64,000 nucleotides of DNA from positions 7,130,001 through 7,194,000 of the forward strand of contig NC_079232.1 of assembly GCF_028502605.1 (NCBI RefSeq), written 5' to 3'. Under the pieces are notes generated by a model. It was given only the letters and a program-made list of their open reading frames with translations, was not told the DNA's origin and made no database searches. Below are positions 44,301 to 56,030 of this stretch, piece by piece (within the stretch, counting starts at the first letter, position 1; each line of letters opens with the position of its first letter). A program made the translations under genes and the position numbers. The stretch comes from Trichoderma breve (Eukaryota > Ascomycota > Sordariomycetes > Hypocreales > Hypocreaceae).

Positions 44301-47300
44301 TGGCCACAGAGTCGAGGGACAGGTCATTTACCCTGCGGCGGGATACTTGGTGATGGCGCTGGAATCATGCAATGCACTGACTCTAGGTCGGGAAGTCGAG
44401 CTGATTGAGCTGTACGATGTCGAAATTGGAAACGCCATCCCTCTATCCCAAGACACTCCCGGTGTTGAAACTCTCTTCACGTTGAAGCCGGCGAAGCTTG
44501 ATCCCAAGTCAGAAACTACCACCGCAGAGTGGGCTTGCTGCTCTCCTGCAGGTGATGCAAACGCCCCATGGAGACGCAATGCTTCAGGAAGCGTCCGCAT
44601 TGTCTTTGGTGCGGCTGATGACGACGTCCTGCCTCGCCGTGTGGCTCCCGTTGTGTCTCTCAGCAACGTCGAGATTGATCGTTTCTACGCATCCCTCACC
44701 GAGATTGGTCTCAACTACACTGGTCCGTTCCGAGCCCTGGAGGCGATCCACCGAAAGTCGGGCATGTCGAGCTCGACCACTACTCAGGCTCCGGTCGGGG
44801 AACTGCCCACAATTATCCACCCAGCAATCCTTGATGCAGCCTTCCAGTCCATCTTTGCTGCTTTCTGCTGGCCTGGAGATGGAACGCTGCGAAACCCATT
44901 CGTTCCCACAAAGCTGCGTAAGCTTCGCATCGTCAGCAGACGCCTTGTTGAGTCGGCGCGATGCCTTCAGGTGGATTCCTACATCACAGAGTCGTCGGCT
45001 CAGAACTTGACAGCAGATCTTGAAATATTTGAGAGCGGCTCCAACAAGGGTATCATACAGTTGGAAGGCCTGACTTGTACCTCACTTATCCCTCCCAGTC
45101 AGAGAGATTACAAGGAACTTTACACCAGGCCTCAGTGGGAGCTGGACATTGCCAGTGCCGTGGCCTCTCTGCCCACTAGTCGCGGCGACCACGTTGATGA
45201 TTTAGAGTTAGTTGATCTCTGCGAGAGACTCACATACTACTACCTTCGGCGGCTCAATGACAAGATCGATCGTGGCGAGGTTCCGGCCATGGTGTGGCAC
45301 TTCCAGCGCATCTTTGAGTGGATCGACTTCCTCTTCCCATGGATCGAGGAGGGCACTCACCCTACCATCCGAAAGGAGTGGAAGTCGGATATTTACGAGT
45401 GGCTAGATCAACAAAGAGCTAGATTCCCCGACCAGGTCGATCTTCAGCTCATCACAGCTGTGGGAGAAAACCTCGCCGAAGTCGTCCGAGGCCAAACCAC
45501 CATGCTGGAACACATGATCAAAGACGATGTCCTCAACAGGTTTTACAAATTCGGTTTGGGTTTCCAGAGAGCCAACGGTTTTATGGGTCGTATCGCGAAG
45601 CAAGTTGCGCATCGCTATCCTCGCATGAAGATTCTCGAGATTGGTGCCGGAACGGGTGGAGCCACCAAGGGAATCCTCGAATCCCTTGGTACAACGTTTG
45701 AGAGCTACACATTTACTGACATCTCGACTGGTTTCTTCGAAGCAGCGGCAGAGGCCTTTGGGCCCTGGGTTGACAAGATGATTTTTAAGCCACTGAATGC
45801 GGAAAATGATGTGATTGAGCAGGGTTACCAGGAGAAAACGTACGACTTCATCATTGCCTCCAATGTGCTGCACGCCACCAAGACCTTGTCTGAGACGATG
45901 CGAAACGTCCGCCGACTGCTGAAGCCCGGTGGCCAACTGCTTCTGCTCGAAGTCACTAGCGAAATCGTCCGTGTCAAATTGATGATGGCGGGCTTGTCAG
46001 GTTGGTGGCTAGGAGGTGACGATGGTCGTCGATACGGCCCTACGATTACAAGAGACCAGTGGGATTCTCTCCTGAAAGACACGGGATTCTCTGGTGTCGA
46101 CCATGTTATCAACGACTTTGTCGATGAGTCCAAGTACATGACATCGGTCATGATCTCGCAGGCCGTTGATTCCGATGTTGCTCTTTTGCGCCAGCCGTTG
46201 TTGACTTCTGCCGAGTACCCTGTCTGGACATGCCCACCCATCACCATCGTTGGTGGTGCCTTTGAAAACATTGCTTCCCGAACCGCAAAAGTTTTGTTGG
46301 CAGTTTCTGGCCTGAACCCACAGATTAAGTTGGCCAAAACTCTTGCAGAGGTTGCATCCACGATTATGCCGACGACGGCCATTGTTATTCTAGAAGATCT
46401 GGATGAACCCGTCCTGCAAAACTTTACGCAGGAGAAACTGACTGCTCTCCAGAAAACTCTTCCGGAGAGTAGGCAGCTGCTGTGGGTCTCGCACAAGGCT
46501 CGTTCCGACAATCCGTATGGCAACCTCTCAGTTGGCCTCTGCAGAGGTCTGTCTGCCGAGTATCCCCACGTGGCCGTGCAGCATATTGACTTTGAGGATG
46601 ACATTACTGACACGTCTGTGTCCGTGATTGCTGGAGCAGCCATCAGACTCATCTATGCCGCCCAGAGAAAGTTCAATGGCGAGGTTCTCTGGACTAATGA
46701 GCCTGAGTTGCTTGTCAAGGATGGCAAGCTCCAGATCCTGAGAATCTTGCCCAACACGCTTCTCAACGATCGCCTGAACGCCCAGAAGATGACCATCAAA
46801 AATACGGCATCCGTTGCAAAAGATGTTATTGACATATCCACTGTGGGAGGCCACTATGTATTGTCAACTCGCGAATCTACCCTTTTCCGCCCCGTCGATG
46901 CTAGTCTGGTCAAGGTCAAGGTGTCACACTCTCTGGCATCGGCGGTACGACTAAACGATTCGACCACGGCATTCCTCTCTGCCGGTCATTTGGAGCATAA
47001 CCCTGCAATCAATGTCATTGCATTGTCTAGCACTCATGGTTCTACCATTAGCGTGCCTTCTGGCTGCGTTTTCAAAGTCGCTGAGGGATCGACCGCTGCG
47101 ACTCTCCTGCAAGACGTCACATCTGCCCTAATTGCAGACCAGCTAATCTCCGACATTCCTTTTGGAAGCACGATTGTACTGCATAGAAGCGACAAGTTCC
47201 TCGGAACTGTTATTAAGCGTAAAGCAGCCAAGGCTGGTCTGAGTGTCAAAAACGTTGGTCTTCACAAATACGCATCTGAGAAGAGTTTGCGCGATGCTGT

Positions 47301-50300
47301 CCCCGCATCCGCGAGGCTGCTGGTTGACTTCTCACCTGTATCTCACTGGATAGATTCACTGCCTGGGGAGTGCGTATATAGGAATGCGCAAGACTTCTTT
47401 TCCCGTTCATCAAAGGGGGAGCCGATCCTTGTTGCCGAGTCTGTAAGAAGGCTTGTGGACCTAGCACAACTCCAGCCATCCACAGGCTCCAGCGTGGATA
47501 TTCTCCCACTGTCCAAGTTGGGCAGCCAATCTGTGTCAGCAACCAAGTACTCGACAATTATCGACTTCACTGATGCCTCAGCCGTCCCAGCTCAAATATC
47601 TCTCCTCGACCCCTCTACGCTTTTCCGAGCCGATCACACCTACCTGCTTGCAGGATGTACCGGTGGTCTGGGCAAAGCTCTCTGTCTTTGGATGGCATCC
47701 AAGGGCGCCAAATACTTTGCCCTCACGACAAGAGACCCTAGCAAGATTGACCAGCTTTGGCTGAAGGAACTGGCTGCTTTGGGGGCTGAAGTCAACCTCT
47801 ACGGCCTGGATGTCGCGGACAAGGATGCTCTAGCGGTTGTGCGTGACCAGATTGAACAAGACATGCCCCCGATTGCCGGTGTCGTGAATGCTGCGATGGT
47901 TCTCTCTGATCGCTCTTTCGGTGAATTGACAGCAAAAGACTTCCATACCGTATTCGGCCCCAAAGTTGACGGTACTAAGAACTTGGACGAGCTGTTTCAT
48001 GATCAGCCCCTCGACTTTTTCATCATGTTCTCCTCTCTGGCCAGTATCGTCGGTAACCGTGGCCAGTCCAACTATGTCGCGGCAAACTTGTTCATGTCCA
48101 CCATTGCGGAGCAGCGAAGACGAAGAGGGCTTGCGGCATCCGTCATCCACATTGGCATGGTGTTGGGAGTTGGCTATGTGTCATCAACCGGCATCTACGA
48201 GAGTACCCTGCGCCAATACAATTATATGCCAATCCCGGAGCAGGACTTTCTCGATATGTTTTCCGAGGCTATCGTGGTTGGTCGACTGGAATCCGGGCAC
48301 TCTCCAGATCTCATTACCGGCTTGAACCGTCACAGCCTGCTTGAAGATGTCCAGCGACCCTTCTGGCATGAGGATCTGAAATTCTGCCATCATACGCTCA
48401 CCGAGGTCCGCCAGGTCGAGACAACAACGACAAACAACATGTCACTGGCGCAGCGACTCGCCCAGGCAACTAGCTCTGAAGAAGCTGAGGAACTCATTCA
48501 GGAAGGTTTCTGCACCAAGCTTGAGAGGATGCTGCAAGCTGCCAAGGGATCTATCCAAGTGTCACAATCACTAATGAACCTAGGTGTTGATTCCCTAATC
48601 GCTGTCGAGATTCGCTCTTGGTTTTTGAAGGAGCTAGATGTGGACGTGCCAGTCCTCAAGGTTCTCAGTGGAGCCTCAGTGACGGATCTCTCCAAAGAGG
48701 CTGCCAGTAAGGTGTCATTTGGCTCCGAAGCAAGTGGTGATGCCGTTCCACCAGCGATTGTCGTTGAAAAGATATCTCAGGAATCTCCTCGAGCTGCTCC
48801 GCAGACCTCCGAACCGATTCCATTATTCGCCCCTTCAGCAGTGACTACTGCCCCCCATTCAATTGCGCCGTCTGTTTTCGACGGATCGAGTCCCCCTTCT
48901 AGTCGGGGTGTTTCGCCTCCTCGCTCATCCTCTGATGTCACGGAACTCGAGATAAAGATGAAGCGGGAGCAATTACAGATCGAAAGAGTGGCTGAAATGT
49001 CGTTTGCTCAGCGACGATTGTGGTTTTTGCGCCAATTTCTTCACGATCCTACAACGTACAACGTGACAGTTTCCTATAGCATTACGGGCCGTCTTCGAAT
49101 CAATGATTTCCGAGATGCTTTTCGAAAAGTCATTTCGCGTCACGAGTCGCTCCGAACCTGTCTCTATAATGACGCAGAGACGAACATTCCTATGCAGGCT
49201 GTGTTTTCGGATGCGATTTTTGATCTCGACTACAAGAAGGGCTCGACAGTGGAGCGTGAGTTTTCCAATATGCGCAATCATGTGTTTGACCTTGAGAACG
49301 GAGAAAACATGAGGGCTGTTATCATTGCAGAGTCAGAATCCAAGCACTTCTTCATACTAGGCTTCCATCACCTTGCTTTTGACGGATTCAGCGCCCAAAC
49401 GTTGGTCAAGGATTTGGCGATGGCCTACGCAGGACTCCCTTTGAGCCCTTTGAAGCACCAGTATATCGACTTTGCCAACAGGGAAAAGACGCTCACATGG
49501 AGTGATGATCTCGAGTACTGGAAGTCTGAGTATTCTGTACTGCCGGAGACCTTGCCATTGTTTGAGTTTACTGAGACCAAAGCTCGCATCCCTTTGACCG
49601 AGTATAATACTAGAGCTCTGACAAAACAACTCCCTGATCACATCGCAACCCAGATCAAATCCGCAGCACGCAGCCTGAATGTTACTCCTTTCCATTTCCA
49701 TCTAGCCATTACACAAACTCTCTTTTCCCGTCTATTAGATATCAGTGATATGTGTGTTGGCATTACGGATGCTAACAAGAATGACTCGGAATTCCTGGAC
49801 ACAATTGGCTTCTTCGTCAATCTTCTGCCTCTCAGGCTCAAGATTGGCGGTGCTCAATCATTTGCTAGTCTAGCGGCAGCAGCCAAAGACAAAGTTCACC
49901 AAGCTTTGGCTCATTCTCGAGTGCCCTTTGACAAACTTTTGGACGAGCTCAAAGTGCCACGATCCACATACCACAGCCCGCTCTTCCAAGTCGTCGTCAA
50001 CTACAAGATGGGATCGACCCAATCTGTCCCTCTTGCGGAGTGCCAGGCACAGACAATTGAGTTTGAAGACGCCAGGAACGGGTATGATTTGAGCTTTGAG
50101 ATTGAAAATTTCCCTGATGGTCGAGTGCTTCTCGCGCTCAAGACACAAGATTACCTCTACACCAATCACGATCTGCAGACTATCCTCGCTACTTACACAC
50201 ATCTCCTGGATGTCTTGTCGCACGAGCCCAACTTGAATGTGAACGCGGTTGAGCTTGCTCCCCCCGCGAGTCAAGATCTCGGCCTACAGCTTGGTCGTGG

Positions 50301-53130
50301 CGAGACATATGAGCCAGCCATTCTTCATCTGCCTGGTTGGCTTGATCATTGGACTGATCAACAGCCTGATGCAATTGCCATCAGGGACGACTCTAGTGCT
50401 ACGCTCTCATACAGAGATGCTACCGCAAGAGTTAACGGTATTGCAGCCCTATTGACTGAAGCTGGCGCCAAGACAGGCCAAAGAATCGGCTCCTACTGCG
50501 AGCCAAGTATTGATGCTATTTGTACCATTTTGGCTATTCAGAAACTTGGCAGCATATATGTGCCATTGGATGTTCAGAATCCAGTACCTCGTCTAAACCT
50601 GATTCTTAAGGACTGTCAGCCGTCGATCCTCGTATACCATGATGCAACCGAGCCATCCGTTCAGCAATTCGAAACCTCTGCTTCTCTCGTGTCTATCTCC
50701 AAGGCCACCTCAGGGACTGCGCCGGTTGATGCTGCAACGATTGATCCAGGCTCCACTGGTTATATCCTTTATACAAGCGGTACAACCGGTATTCCAAAGG
50801 GAGTCATGCTTTCCCACTCCAATCTTATCTACCACATCGCCGGAGTTTACAAAAAGTATGGCTTGGAAAAAGAAATAGTTTTGCAGCAATCTTCGCTTGG
50901 ATTCGATCTGTCTCTAGCGCAAATTTGCCAGGCCTTCTTCTCCGGCGGTACCCTGGTCATTGCTCTGAAAGAGACTCGACGAGATCCCGTGCAAATTGCC
51001 AAGCTCATACTTGATGAAAAGATTACCTACACTTGGATGACACCAACCGAATACTCCATGATTGTGAGGTACGGCTCCAATTATCTCCGCCAATCTTCTT
51101 ATTGGCGATCTGCCTTCTCAGCCGGCGAGTTCATGTCGTCCAATCTTCTAAACAGTTATCTCCGCCTTGGGGCGCCCCGCTTGCGCCTCTTTAACGGCTG
51201 CGGTCCGACAGAAATCACCATCAACAACTGCATCGGTGAGGATGAGCTGAGCCCATCAGCGCCGCGTGACACTCGAAACCCTTCCATTGGCAAGTCACTG
51301 CCTAACTACTCTACCTACATCCTCGACGAGGACTTGAAGCCAGTTCCAGTCGGATTTCCGGGAGAGATTTGTGTAGGCGGTCCTGCCGTGGCTCAGGGAT
51401 TCGTCGATCGCGATGAGCTCACCGCTTCAAAATTCCAGCCTGATCCTTATGGCCCTGGACACTTGTACCGAACCGGTGACAAGGCCAAGTTTCTTCCCGA
51501 TGGTCGCCTTGTCTTCCTTGGCCGTATTGCTGGTGACACCCAGGTTAAGCTCCGAGGGTTCCGGGTTGAGCTGAACGACATTGCCAATACCATCATCAGG
51601 GCTAGTGAGGGAATCGTCAAGGATGCGTCGGTAAGCTTTCGAAGGGGGCAGGAATCATCTGAAGACTTCCTGGCCGCTTTTGTCGTTCTAGCTACAAAAG
51701 AACACGCCGTGTCTAACGGAACACTGGAACAACTTCGATCTAAACTGCCTCTACCTACGTACATGCGTCCTGCGAGAATCATTGCTGTTGATGAGTTACC
51801 TATCAATTCATCTGGAAAGCGCGATCGCTACGCCTTGGATAAGCTACCCATTCCTAGGATCTCTTCATCTACTGAGAGTGGCCATCTTACCGAGACGCAA
51901 GAGAAATTGAGTGGCCTTTGGCTCGAGGTCGTGCCAAGTGTAGATGCTTCTACGATTGGCGCCAATACGGATTTTTTCGCCATTGGTGGCAACTCTCTGC
52001 TCATGGTTAAGCTTCGCGGATTGATTGCGGAAGCTTTTGACACTGAGATTTCTGTGTTTGACTTGTTCCAGTCTAGCAGCTTGGGTAACATGGCGAGCAA
52101 GTTGCGGTTATCCGAGGTCGATGAGGTGATTGACTGGGAAGAAGAGACTTCGGTGCAGCCTCTTTCTGTTGCAGATGGCAACGTCCTTCAACAAGTGTCT
52201 GATAACCTTGAGGTTCTTCTTACCGGTGCCACTGGGTTCCTCGGATCATCTATTCTTCGCCGGCTTGTTGCCGATGAGCGCGTTTCCAAGGTGCATTGTG
52301 TGGCGCTGCGTGGAATTCATCCGCTGGCTATACAATCACCAAAGATTATTCAGTATACTGGTGACCTTTCTCACAAACTGCTTGGTCTATCGGAAACTGA
52401 GTTCAGCACTTTATCCAACAGTGTCCACCGTATTATTCACAACGGCGCGACAGTCTCTTTCCTACAATCTTACTCATCCCTTCGAGCTCCTAATTTTGAG
52501 AGCACAAAAACCCTTGTTTCCCTTGCCGCGTCTCGCGGAATTCCGCTACACTACGTTTCATCTGCTGGAGTGGTCAAGTTTACTGGATTAGATGGCCTTC
52601 CTCCCATCTCAGTCTCTCAGCACGAACCACCAACTGATGGATCGAACGGCTATTCGGCAACGAAATGGGCCAGCGAGGCCTATTTGGAAAAAGTTACGGA
52701 AAATTCCAACCTGACTATATGGATCCATCGCCCTAGTAGTATCACCGGAGAGAATGCTCCCGAGACCGATCTGATGCAGAGTGTCATCAAGCACTCTCTC
52801 AATCTCCAGGCGATTCCCGATCTCTCCACATGGCAAGGGAGCTTCGACTTTGTCCCTGTTGATGCCGTCGCTGCAGGCATCACCGCCGCCTTGTATGATG
52901 TGGGCCAAGGCCTGTCTTTTGCGCACCACTGTGGAAAGAACAAGATTCCCGTGCAAGAGCTGAAACAACACTTGGAAAAGGAAAATAGCATCAAGCTGGA
53001 GGTGCTGAGTTTGGAGGAATGGGTGGACAAGGCAAATGCACGTGGCTTGCTCGACAATGCCACTGAGGTGTTGATTAATAATGTTGTGGGCATTTCTGAT
53101 GGAAAGGCTATTCTACCAAGCCTGCTTTGA
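41333..53130 (+). CDS. Hybrid PKS-NRPS, fusarin-synthetase-like
   Basis: Exons 41333-42164 and 42230-53130 give 3910 aa. Domain order: KS (about 6-430; Cys179, His316, His358), malonyl acyltransferase (543-860; Ser638 in GHSSG), DH (930-1230; His970 in [10 protein letters not shown], Asp1146), C-methyltransferase (from about 1390; EIGAGTGG at 1414), KR (2080-2260; GCTGGLG, Tyr2226), ACP (Ser2399), condensation (2525-2960; HHLAFDG at 2657), adenylation (2975-3475; [10 protein letters not shown]), thiolation (Ser3533) and terminal reductase (3605-3870; GATGFLG at 3610, Tyr3752 and Lys3756). No enoyl reductase motif occurs between MT and KR, and no separate trans-ER gene lies nearby, so a methylated polyene is expected, joined to one amino acid and released reductively. 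Gene company points to the fusarin class, where the amino acid is homoserine. The A-domain specificity was not decoded. A Pro/Ser-rich linker separates ACP from C. Confidence 0.93.
44035..44064 (+). repeat. 15-bp in-frame tandem duplication in the PKS-NRPS
   Basis: TCCTCAGGCATCAAG is followed by TCCTCAGGCATCAAC, giving [10 protein letters not shown] at residues 880-889 in the linker between AT and DH. It keeps the frame. Confidence 0.8.
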
Positions 53131-53654
53131 GTTTTCTCATTTCAACTGTTCATATTTTTGTTTCTCTTTATGACGATTCTATGTTTATTTCTTAGCTGTA
53201 CATTTCTCCTTAGTATATACGTAGCTCTCTGATGTAACTTCAAATTCAAACTGTATAATACTTGGTACTATTGTAGCAATCGATGAATGCTTTGACAGCG
53301 TAGTTTTAATAAGTCTACCTTTAGTACGAAGCTCTCATAACATTTTCTCGACGAGTGTCTTCAATTGTTGCTTCAAGCAAGGCATCAACACCTGATTCTC
53401 TACCCTTGTCCTTGTCATAGCCACGCAAAGGCGTTGCTTACTGCAATGGACCGTCGCATCACAAAGTCGTCGGAGGATTATTTCTAGACCTAAGCTGTTG
53501 AGTAAATAGCCTCCGATGGTCTTTACTATTTCAAGTCTTTATTGCTTACGCCAATTCTTGGCAACGCTATATAACCGATTCATGTCGCATCCAAGGCAGC
53601 TTTTACGTGTTATCTGTGGGACAGTCTAGGCAAAACCATTATCAGCACCTCAAG
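53131..53654. other. Intergenic region, peptidase-like gene promoter
   Basis: Contains a weak version of the cluster motif, CCGACGACTTT (minus strand, 53463-53473; two mismatches), about 180 bases upstream of the peptidase-like ATG. No gene was seen. Confidence 0.35.
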
Positions 53655-54908
53655 ATGCCTTCACCACGCAAACCTCTTCTGCAGCTGTTGCTGCTTGCTG
53701 GGCTGTCCAGTGCCAGAGTCTGTCGGGACCCGTCTAATGCTCCGCTTGACCTGCCGCTCACTTTGAGCTCGCTGGGCTTCTTGACGCCTATTTCCATCGG
53801 CACGCCTCCCCAAGAGATCGTTTCCTTGATGGATTGGACCTGGATCAACCAGTTTACGCTTTCGACGCTCTGCTTGGGCAATCCTCATGACACGGTTTCA
53901 TGTCTTGCTCCGGGACAAGCTTTCTTCAATCAATCCCAGTCAACTACCTTTACGAACCAGACAAGCTTATATCCCAGCCGAACATGGAATCCGAATGGCT
54001 TCTTCGGACCGGCTCCCCTAACTGTGCAATTCGGACATGATGTCCAGCATGTTGGCTCTTTATCGGCGCCCGTCACTTTTATGCTGGCTGATATGCAGTT
54101 CCCGCAGCCGGGCGCGTTTCCTTTTACGGGTGTATTTGGACTTTCGCCGGTTTTCAAGACGGACAATCAGTCTACGCAATCTACTTTTTACCAGTTTTGG
54201 AAACAAGGGGTGTATTCCAGTCCTATTGTGTCGTTTCTGTATTGTTACAATAGTACTTTTGGCAATACTGCACCAGCGCGTTCTCTGTGCAATGGGAACG
54301 ATGCGCTACAATCACTTGGAGGATATCATGCAAACTTCATCCAGCCTGGAAGTCTGCAGTGGTACGACAGCGTTGTCAACCTGCAAGTTAACATCATCGA
54401 CATCATCACCAGCCCCGAAATCCTCAACTACTGGGCCCTTCCGGTAACGCAGCACCTGATTGGCAATGAATCGCAACCACTCAACAAGACTGCGTCGGGG
54501 GCTGTCTTTGACTATGCGAGTTTCGGCCGCGGTGCGCCCGTGTCAGTGAACAGCTATGCTCGTCTGGTTCAGCTTACGGGGGCCACACCGATTACGCTCG
54601 ATGCTTCTGTAGCTCCTAATAACGGTGCCCAATCGTTTTATTCCGTGCCGTGCTCCAAGGTGTCTAAGCTGCCGTCGCTCAAGTATCAGTTTGGTGCAGG
54701 GACTCCCGAGTGGGAAATCTTGCCGCAGAACTATGTCGATAAGATTGTTATTTCGAGCACACAGACTGCGTGCGTGCTGAACGTGCGAACTTTGGGGGAT
54801 GGAGATTGGATTATTGGGAATCTTGGGGAGACGTTTGCTAAGGATAAAGTTATTTTGTTTGACTTTGAGAAGCTCAAGATTGGGATTGCTGATGCGGTGC
54901 GCAAATGA
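53655..54908 (+). CDS. Pepsin-like (A1) protein with altered catalytic motifs, Fus4-like
   Basis: A single exon encodes 417 aa from the ATG at 53655, chosen because it places a signal peptide (PLLQLLLLAGLSSARV) at the N-terminus; the open frame begins further upstream but without an ATG. The fold signature of A1 peptidases is clear: LTPISIGTPPQEIVSLMDW, the flap and hydrophobic segments, FPFTGVFGLSP, and a C-terminal WIIGNLGETF. The first catalytic DTG, expected after the GTPPQ segment, reads Asp-Trp-Thr. The second, in VFDYASFG, reads Asp-Tyr-Ala. Loss of both Thr-Gly pairs suggests little or no protease activity. Fusarin clusters contain an A1 peptidase gene (fus4), so this is its probable counterpart, here on the opposite side of the synthetase. 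Predicted secreted or vacuolar, with several N-glycosylation sites. Confidence 0.82.
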   Translation: MPSPRKPLLQLLLLAGLSSARVCRDPSNAPLDLPLTLSSLGFLTPISIGTPPQEIVSLMDWTWINQFTLSTLCLGNPHDTVSCLAPGQAFFNQSQSTTFTNQTSLYPSRTWNPNGFFGPAPLTVQFGHDVQHVGSLSAPVTFMLADMQFPQPGAFPFTGVFGLSPVFKTDNQSTQSTFYQFWKQGVYSSPIVSFLYCYNSTFGNTAPARSLCNGNDALQSLGGYHANFIQPGSLQWYDSVVNLQVNIIDIITSPEILNYWALPVTQHLIGNESQPLNKTASGAVFDYASFGRGAPVSVNSYARLVQLTGATPITLDASVAPNNGAQSFYSVPCSKVSKLPSLKYQFGAGTPEWEILPQNYVDKIVISSTQTACVLNVRTLGDGDWIIGNLGETFAKDKVILFDFEKLKIGIADAVRK

Positions 54909-56030
54909 GGAGATTTTGTCCGCTTATTTTTGCTGGGATGTAATAGGTCATAGAGGAACGGCCTCAATAGTACTTGATATTGATAAATAGATGACTGAAG
55001 AAATATTAAATTATAAACGAGATGGCATCTCTGGCAAACGACGTAAAAAGGTGTGATTCTACAATTAAGCATAAGTAATGTACATGATTAGCTCCATGCA
55101 GCATCTAAGACATTTTAGACACCATTGTTACATGCAACCTTTTAAGTTGCAATGGTCTTCAAGTCTTGGTGATATTCTCGGTTCTTAAAATGCTTCGTGC
55201 TCAGAATTTCGACGCGACCACTGGCGTCAACAATTTAGTCAAATCTTATCGCATAAGTCTTATCTCCCTTTGTCACGTAAGTTGCTAAGCAGGTCTTCCA
55301 AGATAGTTGTGAGGAAGCGGTTCAGGGCCTTTGTAAGGTACATCAATGAAGTTGACGGACCTACCCTGGACGCCAACCAATTTCTTTTGCGCTGCTCTTT
55401 TCGGCGTGTTGAAACAGCAAGTGGTCTACATCTGATCGAAACACATTCCATGCTGAGTGGTCAGATTAAAAATTCGGAAAATCATCGACAGTAACAAATA
55501 CTCTGGAGGAGAAACAGGTCCAGATGGTCACATCCAACACACGTAAAGCGGAGTGTCCCATCAATTCATATATAACTATAATAACATTATAACCATCATT
55601 AACACTTTTACTATTGAGAATCACATTACGCAATCCTCCTTATGCTGCAAGCTGCAACTGCCCTATAGCCCGTTTACTATGTAAGTTATTCATGATCGTG
55701 TTGACTAAGGACGACTTGAATTGTGTGTAGTTGTATTGACTTAAGTACGACTTTGATCCTATTGGTTGGATTATCCGAGATTGAACCAGATGTTGCCTCC
55801 CCGGGAGGCCGATGGTTGCGCCCATAAATGTTTGGGTCGTGACAACCGCAGTTAGTCGCCCAACAAACATTGTGCAAACAGCAGCTGCCTGTCTTCAATC
55901 ATCTTCACATTTTCATCCTAGACGACGCCTTGATCCATTTCCCCCTTCCCTACTGAAGAACGTATCACTAGAGTCCGAGTAGTAGCAACAAGTTCACTGC
56001 AACAAGGCCATTAGCGCAACGTGGGACACA
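54909..56030. other. Intergenic region
   Basis: About 1.1 kb of mostly AT-rich DNA. No gene, repeat or cluster motif was recognised. It may mark the right border of the cluster. Confidence 0.4.

Noticed and set aside
45473..45479. TCGGCGA core (minus strand) inside the PKS-NRPS coding sequence, and another at 29053 in the P450
   Set aside because: Within exons and without the CTTT tail; probably chance matches to a 7-mer.
45403..46652. Long minus-strand frames within the PKS-NRPS
   Set aside because: Antisense shadows of the methyltransferase region of the synthetase; no independent signals.
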